DNA from: Neoluteolibacter marinus
GTDB lineage: Bacteria > Verrucomicrobiota > Verrucomicrobiia > Verrucomicrobiales > Akkermansiaceae
Assembly: GCF_014904755.1 (NCBI RefSeq)
Contig: NZ_JACZFQ010000085.1
Location: forward strand, 1-57,423
Length of the DNA stretch: 57,423 nt
Direction: 5' to 3'
Numbering within the stretch: position 1 is the first letter of the stretch; each line of letters starts with the position of its first letter. Shown piece after piece: positions 43,480 to 52,012 of the stretch. Under the pieces are notes generated by a model. It was not told the DNA's origin. It did not search any database and worked only from the letters and a program-made list of their open reading frames with translations. The translations under genes were made by a program, and so were the position numbers.

Positions 43480-45560
43480 TGCAGCCTCCTTCCGTATACC
43501 TGGATCGCGTTCATGTGGAAAACCTCGCTGCGGTCGTCATCGCGCTCGACCTTGACGTAGCCGACGCGCGGGGCCTTGCCCTCCAGCGGGATGCGCCACG
43601 GACCGCCCGGCTTCTCCGTGCGGAAGACCTCGGTCCACTGCTGGCCGTCCTCGGAGACCGAGACCTTCAGCGGCACCTCGCGGGTGCTGTTGTAGCCGCT
43701 GGCGGTGGAAGCGAGGACGATGCCCGACAGCTCGCCGAGCTTGGCCAGGCGGACCACCGCGTGGGGCTTCACCTCCTTGTCGGTGTGGAAGCGGCCGCCG
43801 CTCGCCTCGAGCACCGCCGCGTGCTGCGAAGGGTCGTCCCAGCGGGAGGTGGTGGAAATTTTCAACAGGCCCCCGGCCGACAGCAGCTCGCCAGGGAATG
43901 GCTCGCCCGTCGGGACCTTGGCCGGGGTGGTGCCGGCCAGCTTGGACAGCGCCTGGAACGCATCGACATTGCCGGTGTCCGCGGCCGCCAGGATGACCGG
44001 TGCCAGGACCTTGCCCAGACTTTCGGCCTGGCTGCTGCCGCCGCCCGCCGCCAGCCCGCGGGCCAGCACGTTGAAACACTCGGTCGCGCCGGCCGGGTCC
44101 TTGGCGAAGCGCTCGCGGCCCCAGGCCACGACCGGCGCCAGCCACGTTTCGGAGCGGACCTGCATCGCCACCACCTGCTCGAAGAACTCCAGCTCGGTGG
44201 CATGGTCTCCGCCGAGCATCTTCACCTGCTCGTCGAGCGCCTTGCCGAAGTCCCACATCACCGGCCCCTTGCGGGCGGCGATCGCATCGTGGAAGGCCAG
44301 CAGGAAGGGGATCCGTTCGTCCGCGGGAACCTGCGGCATCACCGACGGCTGGAACACCGCCAGCACTTCCCAGGCCGCTTCCGGGTAGTCGGCCAACGCT
44401 GCCAGCGCCTGGTCGTGGAATGCCTTCCAGTCGGCGGGGGACGGCTGGCGCCGCTCCTTCATCCAGCGCGCGATCTCCAGCCAGGCCTGCTGGTTCAACG
44501 GTTGGGCTTCCACCGCCATCCGGTAAGCCGAAGCGGCGAGGTCGGGATCCTCGTCGCGCAGCGAGCGGGCCTGCCACAGGTGGACGTCGCTACGATGCGA
44601 GGCGTACTTCTCCGCCAGCACCTTGTCCTGGAGGACCAGCTGGGTCCAGGTCCTGCCCCACAGGCTGGTGTGGAGGCCGCGCTTCCATGAGAGCGAGTAG
44701 GCCGGCGTCCATTCGCCGGGGCCGAGGCGGACCGCGTAGGCGCAGTGGCCGGGCTCGCCCATGGTGATCGCCGGGATGCCGTTCGAGCGGGCGGCGGTCG
44801 CGCCGTAGTGCGACAGCGAGCCGCAGACGCCGCCGACCTCGCGCACCCGCTCGGCGTGGATCATCTCCTTGAAGGGCGCGTAGTAATTCTTGCCGTGAAT
44901 CGAGTCGCCGAAAACGTTGTTCAAGCGGTAGGGCGCTTGCCAACAGGCCTTGGTGTAGTCGGCGGCCGGCAGCTTGACGTGGTCCCGCAGCCATTCCATC
45001 GAGCGCTCGCCCCACCCGTCGTCGCCCGCCCAGCCGCCGTTGCTGCTGACCGAAACGACGTAGCGTTTCTCCCAGGTCTCGAGCGTGTCGAACATCGGGT
45101 GCAGCTGGCCGGCCTTGCGGGAATCACGATAGTACTCGTAGCGGGCGGCGGCCTGGTCTTCCGGCCACTTCCCGTCGCCGAAGGTCAGCGCCACGGCCGC
45201 GGCGGTGGTGAGTTCGCGGCGGTCGGCCATGGAGCGCGCGTCCGCCTTCCACAGTGACTCCGCCACGCGGATCATCTTCGCCGGATCGTCGGGCAGCGGG
45301 CCGGAAAACATCAGCTCGTCCAAAAGCCCATCGGGCTTCGCCAGCTCGCGGAAGAAGGCCGCACGAGGACCGCCGGTTGACAGCGATTTCCACTCCTTGT
45401 CGCCGAGCGCCCGCTCCAGTTCGGCCAGCGCCCAGGCGTGGCTGGCCGCCGGGTCGTCCGCGGCCTTGGCCAGCGATCCTGCGTCGACCGGTGGCCGGGC
45501 CGTTGCCGGCGCAAGCGCCAGCAGGGAAGGGGCGAGCAGGAGCATCCAGGTTGTTTTCAT
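43476..45560 (-). CDS. Exported transglutaminase-like protein with C-terminal discoidin domain
   Basis: A 694-residue protein with Sec signal (MKTTWMLLLAPSLLALAPA). A central papain-like site reads VGGVCGSLSHYGATAARSNG and then GEPGHCAYAVRLGPGEWTPA, giving the Cys and His of a transglutaminase-type triad. A helical TPR-like stretch follows, and the end is a discoidin-type domain (STREVPLKVSVSEDGQQW; GYVKVERDDDRSEVFHMNAI), expected to bind glycans. It may crosslink or cut peptides on a glycan surface. It is coupled to the thioredoxin-like gene by a four-base overlap. A second ATG nine bases upstream is possible. Confidence 0.82.
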   Translation of the reverse strand: MKTTWMLLLAPSLLALAPATARPPVDAGSLAKAADDPAASHAWALAELERALGDKEWKSLSTGGPRAAFFRELAKPDGLLDELMFSGPLPDDPAKMIRVAESLWKADARSMADRRELTTAAAVALTFGDGKWPEDQAAARYEYYRDSRKAGQLHPMFDTLETWEKRYVVSVSSNGGWAGDDGWGERSMEWLRDHVKLPAADYTKACWQAPYRLNNVFGDSIHGKNYYAPFKEMIHAERVREVGGVCGSLSHYGATAARSNGIPAITMGEPGHCAYAVRLGPGEWTPAYSLSWKRGLHTSLWGRTWTQLVLQDKVLAEKYASHRSDVHLWQARSLRDEDPDLAASAYRMAVEAQPLNQQAWLEIARWMKERRQPSPADWKAFHDQALAALADYPEAAWEVLAVFQPSVMPQVPADERIPFLLAFHDAIAARKGPVMWDFGKALDEQVKMLGGDHATELEFFEQVVAMQVRSETWLAPVVAWGRERFAKDPAGATECFNVLARGLAAGGGSSQAESLGKVLAPVILAAADTGNVDAFQALSKLAGTTPAKVPTGEPFPGELLSAGGLLKISTTSRWDDPSQHAAVLEASGGRFHTDKEVKPHAVVRLAKLGELSGIVLASTASGYNSTREVPLKVSVSEDGQQWTEVFRTEKPGGPWRIPLEGKAPRVGYVKVERDDDRSEVFHMNAIQVYGRRLQ

Positions 45561-45675
45561 GATTTCCATCCGCGCGGAACCCGTGGCTTGGCCGGGATCC
45601 GTGCGGCAAGAAACTGCACGAAAATCAGGAATCTTTCCAGAAAATGATGATTTATCCCGAGCGGCGGGCAGCGGC

Positions 45676-46554
45676 TCACCCGGGATTTGCCTCGAGCCAA
45701 TCGAGCCGGAACTGCAGTTTCCGGCGCCGCTCCGGGTCGGGGTCCGGGTAAAGGACGGGGTACCAGGCGCTCATCACCGCGGCACGGGCGACCATGCCAG
45801 CCTGCAGCGCGGTGGGGTCGATTTTGCCACCGGCGGCCCGGTAGGCATCGAGGATCCCGTCGGCGGTCGCGTGGTCGCCGTCGAGGTTCCGCGCGTTCCA
45901 GATGATCGAGCCGAGATCCCATTCGACCGGCCCGCTGAAGGTGTCTTCCCAATCGGTCCACAGCAGGCCGTCGCGGGTATTCATGAGGTTGCCCATGTGG
46001 GCGTCGCCGTGGAGCGGCTGGCGGGGGAAGTTTTCCAGGACCGCCAGCGAGGAGACCAGACGGTCGTTCAGGAGCTGCAGGGTGCTGCCGGGGAAGGCGC
46101 CCCGCGTCGCGAGGGTTTCCAGCAGCTGCAGGCTTTCGGTGAGGATGGCGAGCGCCGGCAGCGGCCCGGTGAAATCGCGGAGCAGCTGGTGGCATGCGTG
46201 CAGGGTCCGACCGATGGCCGCTGCCTCCGGTTCGGCGTCGATGCGGGTGACGAACTGCCAGAAGTTGAGCGTGTAGCCGAGGTGTTCGTGCGGTCCCGGC
46301 GGCAGCTCGGGGTGGACCGGGATGACCGGGGCGCCGCGGGTCGCGAGGTGGAGGGCGACGGCATTTTCGCGGGCGAACCACTCGCCGCCCTGGCGCGGCC
46401 CGTCGCGGTCGGTCACCACCCGGGCGACCAGCGATTCGGTGAGCCTCAGCACCAGTGTGTTGCCGTTTTGCAGGATCTCGCAGCGGTCCGGCACGATGCC
46501 GTGGGCGGCGGCGGTCTCGGTGGCGGCGCGGATGGGCAGGTCGAGGTCGGGCAT
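45676..46554 (-). CDS. APH-family small-molecule kinase
   Basis: A 292-residue phosphotransferase of the aminoglycoside/choline kinase fold. The catalytic loop is LHGDAHMGNLM and the metal-binding segment TDWEDTFSGPVEWDLG, both in the family's order; the N-lobe includes LVARVVTDRDGP. Family members phosphorylate aminoglycosides, choline, homoserine or other small hydroxy compounds, and sequence alone does not decide. Nothing nearby suggests an antibiotic cluster, so I do not call it a resistance gene. It diverges from the glycosyltransferase gene across 97 bases. Confidence 0.88.
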   Translation of the reverse strand: MPDLDLPIRAATETAAAHGIVPDRCEILQNGNTLVLRLTESLVARVVTDRDGPRQGGEWFARENAVALHLATRGAPVIPVHPELPPGPHEHLGYTLNFWQFVTRIDAEPEAAAIGRTLHACHQLLRDFTGPLPALAILTESLQLLETLATRGAFPGSTLQLLNDRLVSSLAVLENFPRQPLHGDAHMGNLMNTRDGLLWTDWEDTFSGPVEWDLGSIIWNARNLDGDHATADGILDAYRAAGGKIDPTALQAGMVARAAVMSAWYPVLYPDPDPERRRKLQFRLDWLEANPG

Positions 46555-46651
46555 CGGCGCAGCCGGTAGCGGCAGGCCGCCGCGGAAACAAGGCGGAACC
46601 GGCGGCGGTTTCTTCGCTGACGGGACCGCGGCCGGTCCGTTAGGGTGGGCC

Positions 46652-48307
46652 GTGGCGTCTCCCCAACCTCATCTCCGCGCAGGCCGCAAGGCGCTCGATG
46701 CCGGTCAGGCGAAGCGAGCGATCCTCCATTTCACGCGGGCGATCGCGGCGGATCCGCGCCAGGCCGAGGCCCTGCTCGGGATGGCGCGGGCCTGCCGGCT
46801 GGAGGGGCGTCGGATCGATGCCCTCAAGGCCCTCGACCGGATCATCGTGACCGGCCAGGCCAGCGCCGCGAGCTGGATCCTGACCGGCGACCTCTTGGCC
46901 GAGCTGCGGGAATGGGCGCAGGCGCTCGATGCCTACCGGCATGCGCTGGCCATGGACCGGGGAAACCCGATGGTGCATCACCAGCTCGCCGCCGCCGCCT
47001 ATCGCCTCGGCGAGGCCGATCTGGCGGCGGGGCACTTGAAAGAAGCCGCGGCGGGTAATCCCGGCAGTGGTTCGCTGGCCAGCCTGGCCTCGATGATTCC
47101 CGGGGTGCCGGCGGCGTCGCAGCAGGAGATCCTCGACGTGCGGCGGCAGCTCGCGAAACGGCTGGCGGAGGGATCGGAATGCGCGGGCCGGGTCCGTCCG
47201 GGGCCCTACGCCAACCCGCGGCCGCGGGTCGGCTATCTTTCGGGACACTTCAACGGTGAAAACTACATGAAGCCGGTGTGGGCGCTCTTGAATCATCACG
47301 ACCGCTCCCGTTTCGAAGTGCACCTGTTTTCCACCGCGGAGGATCCGTCGCTTGGTTTCGCCGGCTACCGGCCGGATCCGGCCGACCGGCTCCACGCGGT
47401 CGGCTCGCTGTCGAACGCCGAGCTGGCCGGCTTCATCGCGGAGCAGCAGATCGACCTGCTGGTCGACCTCGGTGCCTACTCGTCGGTGGAGCGGCTGGAG
47501 TTGTTCCTGTCGCCGGTGGCGCCGGTGGTGGCGACCTGGTTCAATGCCTTCGCCACCTCGGGCATGCCGGGGATCGATGTCATCATCGGCGACGACGAGA
47601 GCGTCCGCCCGGAGGAGGAGCGGTTCTACTCGGAATCGGTGCGGCGGTTGCCGCTGTCCTACCTCACCTTCCAGGTCACCCACGAAGTCCCGCCGGTGGC
47701 AGCGCCGCCGTGCCTGGTGAACAGGCATCTCACCTTCGGATCGCTGGTGACCGGCTACAAGATCGTGCCGGAGGTGCTGGACGCCTGGTGTGCCATCCTG
47801 CGCGGTGCCCCGGGGTCGCGGCTGGTGCTGGCGAACTCGCTGCTGGCTTCCCGGCAGAACGTCCACTGGTGGCAGCAGCGCTTCGCGGACCGGGGGATCG
47901 ACCCGCAGCGGCTGGACCTGCTGCCGCCCGCCGGCCACCGCGAGTTCCTCGGCTATTACGACCGCATCGACGTGGCGCTCGACGCCTTTCCCTACAATGG
48001 CGGCACCACCACCATGGAGGCCATTTGGCAGGGGGTGCCGGTGTTGACCTTCGACGGCGACCGCTGGGCGTCGCGGACCTCGCAGACCTTGCTGCGCCGA
48101 TCCCACCTGGCCGGCTTTGTCGCGGCCTCGGTGGACGGGATGATCGCGACGGCCACCTCGCTCGCCGCCGATCCCGGGTTCCCGGAACGGCTGGCGGTCC
48201 TGCGCCGGGAAATGCGGGACCGGCTGGCCACGGCGCCCGTGTGCGATGGTGCCGGCCTGGCCGCGGCGATGGAATCGCTGTACGCGGACCTGTTGGAGGG
48301 CTGCTGA
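46652..48307 (+). CDS. TPR-containing O-GlcNAc transferase-like protein (GT41, SPINDLY type)
   Basis: A 551-residue protein. About four tetratricopeptide repeats (RAGRKALDAGQAKRAILHFT, LDAYRHALAMDRGNPMVHHQ) lead to a GT41 catalytic region. Matches to OGT/SPINDLY blocks: PRVGYLSGHFNGENYMKPVW, LDLLVDLGAYSS-type strand, TSGMPGIDVIIGDDE, GYKIVPEVLDAW with the phosphate-contacting Lys, and LDAFPYNGGTTTMEAIWQG. These enzymes transfer GlcNAc or fucose to Ser/Thr of proteins. The histidine found after the first block in human OGT is not obvious. The GTG start at 46652 is inferred. No signal peptide; cytoplasmic. The acceptor is unknown. Confidence 0.88.
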   Translation: MASPQPHLRAGRKALDAGQAKRAILHFTRAIAADPRQAEALLGMARACRLEGRRIDALKALDRIIVTGQASAASWILTGDLLAELREWAQALDAYRHALAMDRGNPMVHHQLAAAAYRLGEADLAAGHLKEAAAGNPGSGSLASLASMIPGVPAASQQEILDVRRQLAKRLAEGSECAGRVRPGPYANPRPRVGYLSGHFNGENYMKPVWALLNHHDRSRFEVHLFSTAEDPSLGFAGYRPDPADRLHAVGSLSNAELAGFIAEQQIDLLVDLGAYSSVERLELFLSPVAPVVATWFNAFATSGMPGIDVIIGDDESVRPEEERFYSESVRRLPLSYLTFQVTHEVPPVAAPPCLVNRHLTFGSLVTGYKIVPEVLDAWCAILRGAPGSRLVLANSLLASRQNVHWWQQRFADRGIDPQRLDLLPPAGHREFLGYYDRIDVALDAFPYNGGTTTMEAIWQGVPVLTFDGDRWASRTSQTLLRRSHLAGFVAASVDGMIATATSLAADPGFPERLAVLRREMRDRLATAPVCDGAGLAAAMESLYADLLEGC

Positions 48308-48326
48308 GGGTGTCCGGAAAAAAGTT

Positions 48327-48347
48327 TCACGATTTTTGAGATCGTGA
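48327..48347. other. Inverted repeat upstream of the exported Hcp-like genes
   Basis: A seven-base inverted repeat (tcacgat / atcgtga) separated by seven bases lies in an AT-rich patch between the glycosyltransferase stop and the first Hcp-like gene, 41 bases before its start. It has the size of a dimeric repressor site but could also form a weak stem-loop ending the upstream transcript. Confidence 0.35.
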
Positions 48348-48388
48348 TCCGCGGGCCGCGAATGGGGGGTGACGACAAGATCACCACC

Positions 48389-48934
48389 ATGAAATTCAGC
48401 ATCAAACATTACTTCCTGCGCTCCCTGCAGCCGCTCCTCGCCGCCACCGCGTTGATCGCCGCCACGCCTTCGGCCGATGCCGCCGCCTACATCAAGTTCG
48501 ACGGCATCGACGGCGAATGCGCCGACAAGGAGCACAAGGATTGGATCATCATCCAAAGCTTCGGCACCGGCATGGGCAGCGAACCGTCGGCTACCGGCGG
48601 CCCGGCTGCCGTCAAGCCGCTGCAGTTCAAGGTGGAGGTGCCGACCGAGCGGTCGTCGCCGAAGCTCATGGAAGCGGTGTGCCGCGGCAAGGTCTTCCCC
48701 TCGGTCATCGTCGAGTTGACCCGCGATGCCGCCGACGGCCAGCAGACCTACTACCGCTACGAACTGAAGAACGTCCTGATCAGCAGCTACAGCGTGAGCG
48801 GGGCCGCGGATGCCAAGCCGATGGAGCAACTCGCGCTGAACTACACCGAGATCAAGGTGATCAGCGTCGATGCGGACGGCAGCAAGGGCGGCAACGTCGA
48901 GTTCGAATGGAAGGTCGAGGAAGGCGAGTCCTGA
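48389..48934 (+). CDS. Exported Hcp-like (type VI tube-fold) protein
   Basis: A 181-residue protein with an N-terminal Sec signal (MKFSIKHYFLRSLQPLLAAT, then ATPSADAAAYIKFDG). The mature part matches the Hcp fold that builds the type VI secretion tube: YIKFDGIDGECADKEHKDWI, FKVEVPTERSSPKLMEAVCR, YYRYELKNVLISSYSVSG and a closing strand FEWKVEE. Real tube Hcp has no signal peptide and is encoded with a type VI cluster, neither of which applies here. It is likely a periplasmic or secreted ring-forming protein of unknown role. The next gene, 41 bases on, encodes a relative. Confidence 0.88.
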   Translation: MKFSIKHYFLRSLQPLLAATALIAATPSADAAAYIKFDGIDGECADKEHKDWIIIQSFGTGMGSEPSATGGPAAVKPLQFKVEVPTERSSPKLMEAVCRGKVFPSVIVELTRDAADGQQTYYRYELKNVLISSYSVSGAADAKPMEQLALNYTEIKVISVDADGSKGGNVEFEWKVEEGES

Positions 48935-48975
48935 TCCCGGTGTTCCGCTCAATCCATCCCCAACCCTTGCACACG

Positions 48976-49995
48976 ATGAACCCTTCTTTCCGTCTCCGCG
49001 GCCTCGCCGCCGCCTTGTGGCTTCCCCTCGCCGTCCTCGCTTCCCCTGCCAACGCGACCCAGCAGTTCGTGGTCAAGATGGCGGGCGAGGACGGATCGAT
49101 CCTGATTCCCGGCGAGTCCGCGGAGCCCGGCTACGAGGGTTGGATCGATGCTTGCGCCTTCGGGCAATCGATCGGCCGGCCGGTGGGCGAGGCCTTCGTC
49201 GGCAAGAGCGGGTTCACCTTCCAGAAGTCGCTGGACGCCGCCAGTCCCTACCTCGCCCTGGCGGCGATGAAGGGGCGGACGATCCCGTCCGTCATCATCA
49301 AGTGCCTCGGCGAGGACCGCAGCCTCGCGCCGGCTTGCGTCGAGTTGAATCACGTCCGGATCACCGGCTGCCAGACCGGCAGCGGGTGCTTCAGCCCGCT
49401 CGCCGGTGCCGGCGATGACCCGCTGGAAGAGGTCACGCTGGTGTGGAGCCAGGTGGTCCTGCGCTATCAGGGCGAGGGCCACGAAGAAACCCGCGGCGAA
49501 TTCGTTGCCCATGAGAGCACCGCGGATCCCTCGTTCGACGATGACGGCGACGGCACCCCGAACGACCTCGATCCGGACGACGACAACGACGCGATCGACG
49601 ACGATTACGAGACCGCCAACGGCTTGAATCCTTTCGCCGACGATGCCGGCGGTGATCTCGACGGCGACCGCCAGAACAACCTCGACGAAGCGGTTGCCGG
49701 TACCCGGGCCAACGACGGCAGCGACTTCTTCAAGATCGACTCACTGGTCTACCGCGACACGCCGGAGGGACCGCAGGCGGTGGTCACGCTGACCGCCAGG
49801 CCGGGCCGCGCCTACACCTTGAAAGCCACGGCCGACCTCGCCCAGCCGCGCGACGCGTGGTTCACGGTCAACCAATTCGAAGTGCCCGCCGGTGGCGAGG
49901 CGGGACCGGTCGAGATCGTCCTGTCCGGGCCGATGGTGGCGAACGCCGGCCGCCTGTTCTTTGCCGCGGAAGTGGACACCGCGGGTGCCCCTTGA
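48976..49995 (+). CDS. Exported Hcp-like protein with calcium-binding repeat tail
   Basis: A 339-residue protein with Sec signal (LRGLAAALWLPLAVLASPAN). Residues 28-180 are a diverged Hcp-like domain (FVVKMAGEDGSILIPGESA, PGYEGWIDACAFGQSI, PYLALAAMKGRTIPSVIIKC). Next comes a thrombospondin type 3-like acidic region at about 187-235 (DDDGDGTPNDLDPDDDNDAI, GDLDGDRQNNLDEAVAGT), which would bind calcium, then a beta-rich C-terminal domain (TLTARPGRAYTLKATADLAQ). Extra cysteines (CQTGSGC) may form a disulfide. It follows the first Hcp-like gene by 41 bases and probably arose by duplication. Confidence 0.85.
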   Translation: MNPSFRLRGLAAALWLPLAVLASPANATQQFVVKMAGEDGSILIPGESAEPGYEGWIDACAFGQSIGRPVGEAFVGKSGFTFQKSLDAASPYLALAAMKGRTIPSVIIKCLGEDRSLAPACVELNHVRITGCQTGSGCFSPLAGAGDDPLEEVTLVWSQVVLRYQGEGHEETRGEFVAHESTADPSFDDDGDGTPNDLDPDDDNDAIDDDYETANGLNPFADDAGGDLDGDRQNNLDEAVAGTRANDGSDFFKIDSLVYRDTPEGPQAVVTLTARPGRAYTLKATADLAQPRDAWFTVNQFEVPAGGEAGPVEIVLSGPMVANAGRLFFAAEVDTAGAP

Positions 49996-50093
49996 GAGGG
50001 ATCACGCCAAGGCGCAAGGAGGCGGGACAGGATCTGGCGCTGGCGATGGAATTCATCTTCGCCTTTGTCGGAATCCGGGGAAGAGTCGCCGTG

Positions 50094-50921
50094 ATGATGC
50101 GCCTCCGGTGGTTTCCCTTTCTACTCTTCCTCGTGCTGTCAAAAGCCGGTGCACAGACCACCGCGTTCGAGTTTCTAAGCTTTGACCGCACCAAGAACGA
50201 GGGGATCGATTGCGAAATGATCTACGGGGTGGAAGTCACCACGTTTGATTTTCAGGGACCGAGGTTTCACTTCCACTCCACCACCTCGGTGGACGGCTTG
50301 AAGCAAGAGCGCGTCACCTTCACGACAGAGCAGTTTTCCGGAAATCTGCCGCGGGAGGAATGGGAGAAGTTTCTTTCGGACGTTCGCAAGCTACCCCTGA
50401 AGCCACTGACGGAAGGGAAGAAGGAAAATACACGGGGTCATGTGATTTTGGATGGGAAAGAATACCCCCTCATCGCCGGCCTCGGGACGGAAGCGAGAAA
50501 GGCGTGGCAGAAGTTCCTCGATGAATTCGTCCATCGCTTTCCAAGCGATTATTCGACGGGTAGGACCACCAGCACGCTGGAAGGTGAATCGGTGAAGCCC
50601 CTCGAGGTAACGGTGGATGAGGTGATCCGCGATCCCGGGAAGTTTGAAGGCAAGCGGATCCGTGTCACTGCCTTCTACCACACGGAGTTCGAGTGCAGCC
50701 ATTTCGTTCAAAGGGCGGCGGACTCAAATGATATCCGCAAGGGGATCTGGTTCACCAGTGTCTCGTCGTTTGCAAAGCCCGGGGAGTTCGAATTGGAGAA
50801 CGATCACAGGGTGGTGGTCGAAGGCACCTTCAGCTCCCGGCCGGGATCCCGCGGCCACATGGGAGCGTGGGTCGGTGGATTGATTTTGGTGACTTCCATC
50901 AAGTCGTCGCCAGCACCGTGA
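50094..50921 (+). CDS. Hypothetical exported protein
   Basis: A 275-residue protein with a signal peptide (MMRLRWFPFLLFLVLSKAGA). The first half is beta-rich (FDFQGPRFHFHSTTS, GHVILDGKEYPLIAG); the second half contains VDEVIRDPGKFEGKRIRVTA, a segment of the kind seen in small OB-fold domains of exported proteins. No enzyme motif is visible. Its base composition is clearly lower in GC and its codons more mixed than its neighbours, so it may be a recent arrival. Starts at GTG 50091 or ATG 50097 are also possible; GGGGAAGAG lies about eight bases upstream. Confidence 0.7.
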   Translation: MMRLRWFPFLLFLVLSKAGAQTTAFEFLSFDRTKNEGIDCEMIYGVEVTTFDFQGPRFHFHSTTSVDGLKQERVTFTTEQFSGNLPREEWEKFLSDVRKLPLKPLTEGKKENTRGHVILDGKEYPLIAGLGTEARKAWQKFLDEFVHRFPSDYSTGRTTSTLEGESVKPLEVTVDEVIRDPGKFEGKRIRVTAFYHTEFECSHFVQRAADSNDIRKGIWFTSVSSFAKPGEFELENDHRVVVEGTFSSRPGSRGHMGAWVGGLILVTSIKSSPAP

Positions 50922-51133
50922 TTTGAGCCGGGAAGTCGACACCGCGCCGTGAGCGGGCTTTCGCCCGGAGCTGGGGTGGCGCCGGGGGACCTGCCGAATC
51001 CGAGAACCCTTTTGCCGGAAACAGGGAATACCCGGGGGTCGCGCCGGCGGGGAATGCCGCCAAGGGTCGCGGGGTCGGCGGCCGGATCCGTGTCCGGAAC
51101 CGCGCGGCCCACTCCGAACTCCCCGTTCCATCC

Positions 51134-51934
51134 ATGAAAAAAACCACCCTTGCCCTGTCCGCCTTCGCGCTTCTCTCCGCCGCCAGCCAGGCGGCAATCA
51201 CCACCATAGCGGCGACCGGCTGGTCCAGCGACATCGTGATCAACAACGGCGGCGGCCCGTACAATACCACGGTCAACGGCACCATGGACAACGGCCCGGG
51301 CGGCTTCGACAACTGGACCTTCGCGGAAGAAGGCACCTATCCGGTCGGTGGCGACAACACGCCGACCTTTGTCAGCGGCCTGACCACCGGCACCCACACC
51401 AGCGCCACCGGTTCGCAGTTCGTGTTCCAGAGCTTCGACTCCGACAATGCTTTGCTGCTGCCGGGTTCGGCATCGGGATTGCTGACCCTCGCGGCGGGCG
51501 GCAGCTACTCCACGCTCGCCTTGTTCGGCAGCACCTCCGGCGGGCCGACCTCGGCCTCGGTGACGGTCATGTTCAGCGACCTGACCAGCTCGGTCTACAC
51601 CATCGCCAATCAGACCGGCATCGGCCGCGATTGGTTCAACTACACGCCCGCGGAACTCGGCTATGCGGTCGGTGCCCGCCTGTCCAACCGCGGCGAAGAC
51701 GGCTACACCAACGTCCACTACCAGGAGAACTCCAACATCAGCATCCACGAGTCCCTGATCACCCTCAGCGCCGCGGACCAGGCGAAGACGATCACCGCGA
51801 TTTCGATCACCAACACCGGCGGCGGAAACCTGGCGGTGATGGCGCTGAGCGGTCAGGCGGTGCCGGAGCCTTCTTCCATCTGCCTGCTCGGCGTGTTCGG
51901 TCTTCTCGGCATGGTTCGCCGGAAACGGGGTTGA
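51134..51934 (+). CDS. PEP-CTERM sorted exported protein
   Basis: A 266-residue protein with signal MKKTTLALSAFALLSAASQA and a C-terminal sorting signal VPEPSSICLLGVFGLLGMVR followed by RKRG. The body is a Gly/Thr/Ser-rich beta structure (TTIAATGWSSDIVINNGGG, SYSTLALFGSTSGGPTSASV) without catalytic motif. No exosortase gene is in the window, so processing relies on one elsewhere. There is no Shine-Dalgarno sequence upstream. A strong terminator follows. Confidence 0.93.
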   Translation: MKKTTLALSAFALLSAASQAAITTIAATGWSSDIVINNGGGPYNTTVNGTMDNGPGGFDNWTFAEEGTYPVGGDNTPTFVSGLTTGTHTSATGSQFVFQSFDSDNALLLPGSASGLLTLAAGGSYSTLALFGSTSGGPTSASVTVMFSDLTSSVYTIANQTGIGRDWFNYTPAELGYAVGARLSNRGEDGYTNVHYQENSNISIHESLITLSAADQAKTITAISITNTGGGNLAVMALSGQAVPEPSSICLLGVFGLLGMVRRKRG

Positions 51935-51952
51935 TCCAGCATTCGACTCCGG

Positions 51953-51995
51953 GCCCGGGGTCGCCTCCATCCCGGGGGCGGCTCCGGGCTTTTTT
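51953..51995 (+). terminator. Intrinsic terminator after the second PEP-CTERM gene
   Basis: A 13-base stem (gcccggggtcgcc / ggcggctccgggc, two G-T pairs) with an 11-base loop and six T at 51990-51995, starting 18 bases after the stop. It lies before the end of the convergent RNase R gene. Confidence 0.88.
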
Positions 51996-52012
51996 GTCGG
52001 GACGGCCGGACC

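Noticed and set aside
45676-46554. Aminoglycoside resistance gene
   Set aside because: The APH fold is broad; nothing in the neighbourhood or sequence points to an antibiotic substrate.
48389-49995. Part of a type VI secretion cluster
   Set aside because: No sheath, baseplate, ClpV or membrane-complex genes lie within the window, and both proteins have Sec signals.
36934-51934. An exosortase or exopolysaccharide cluster to match the PEP-CTERM proteins
   Set aside because: I looked for an eight-helix exosortase and sugar-polymer genes in the window and found none; in this phylum PEP-CTERM genes are scattered.
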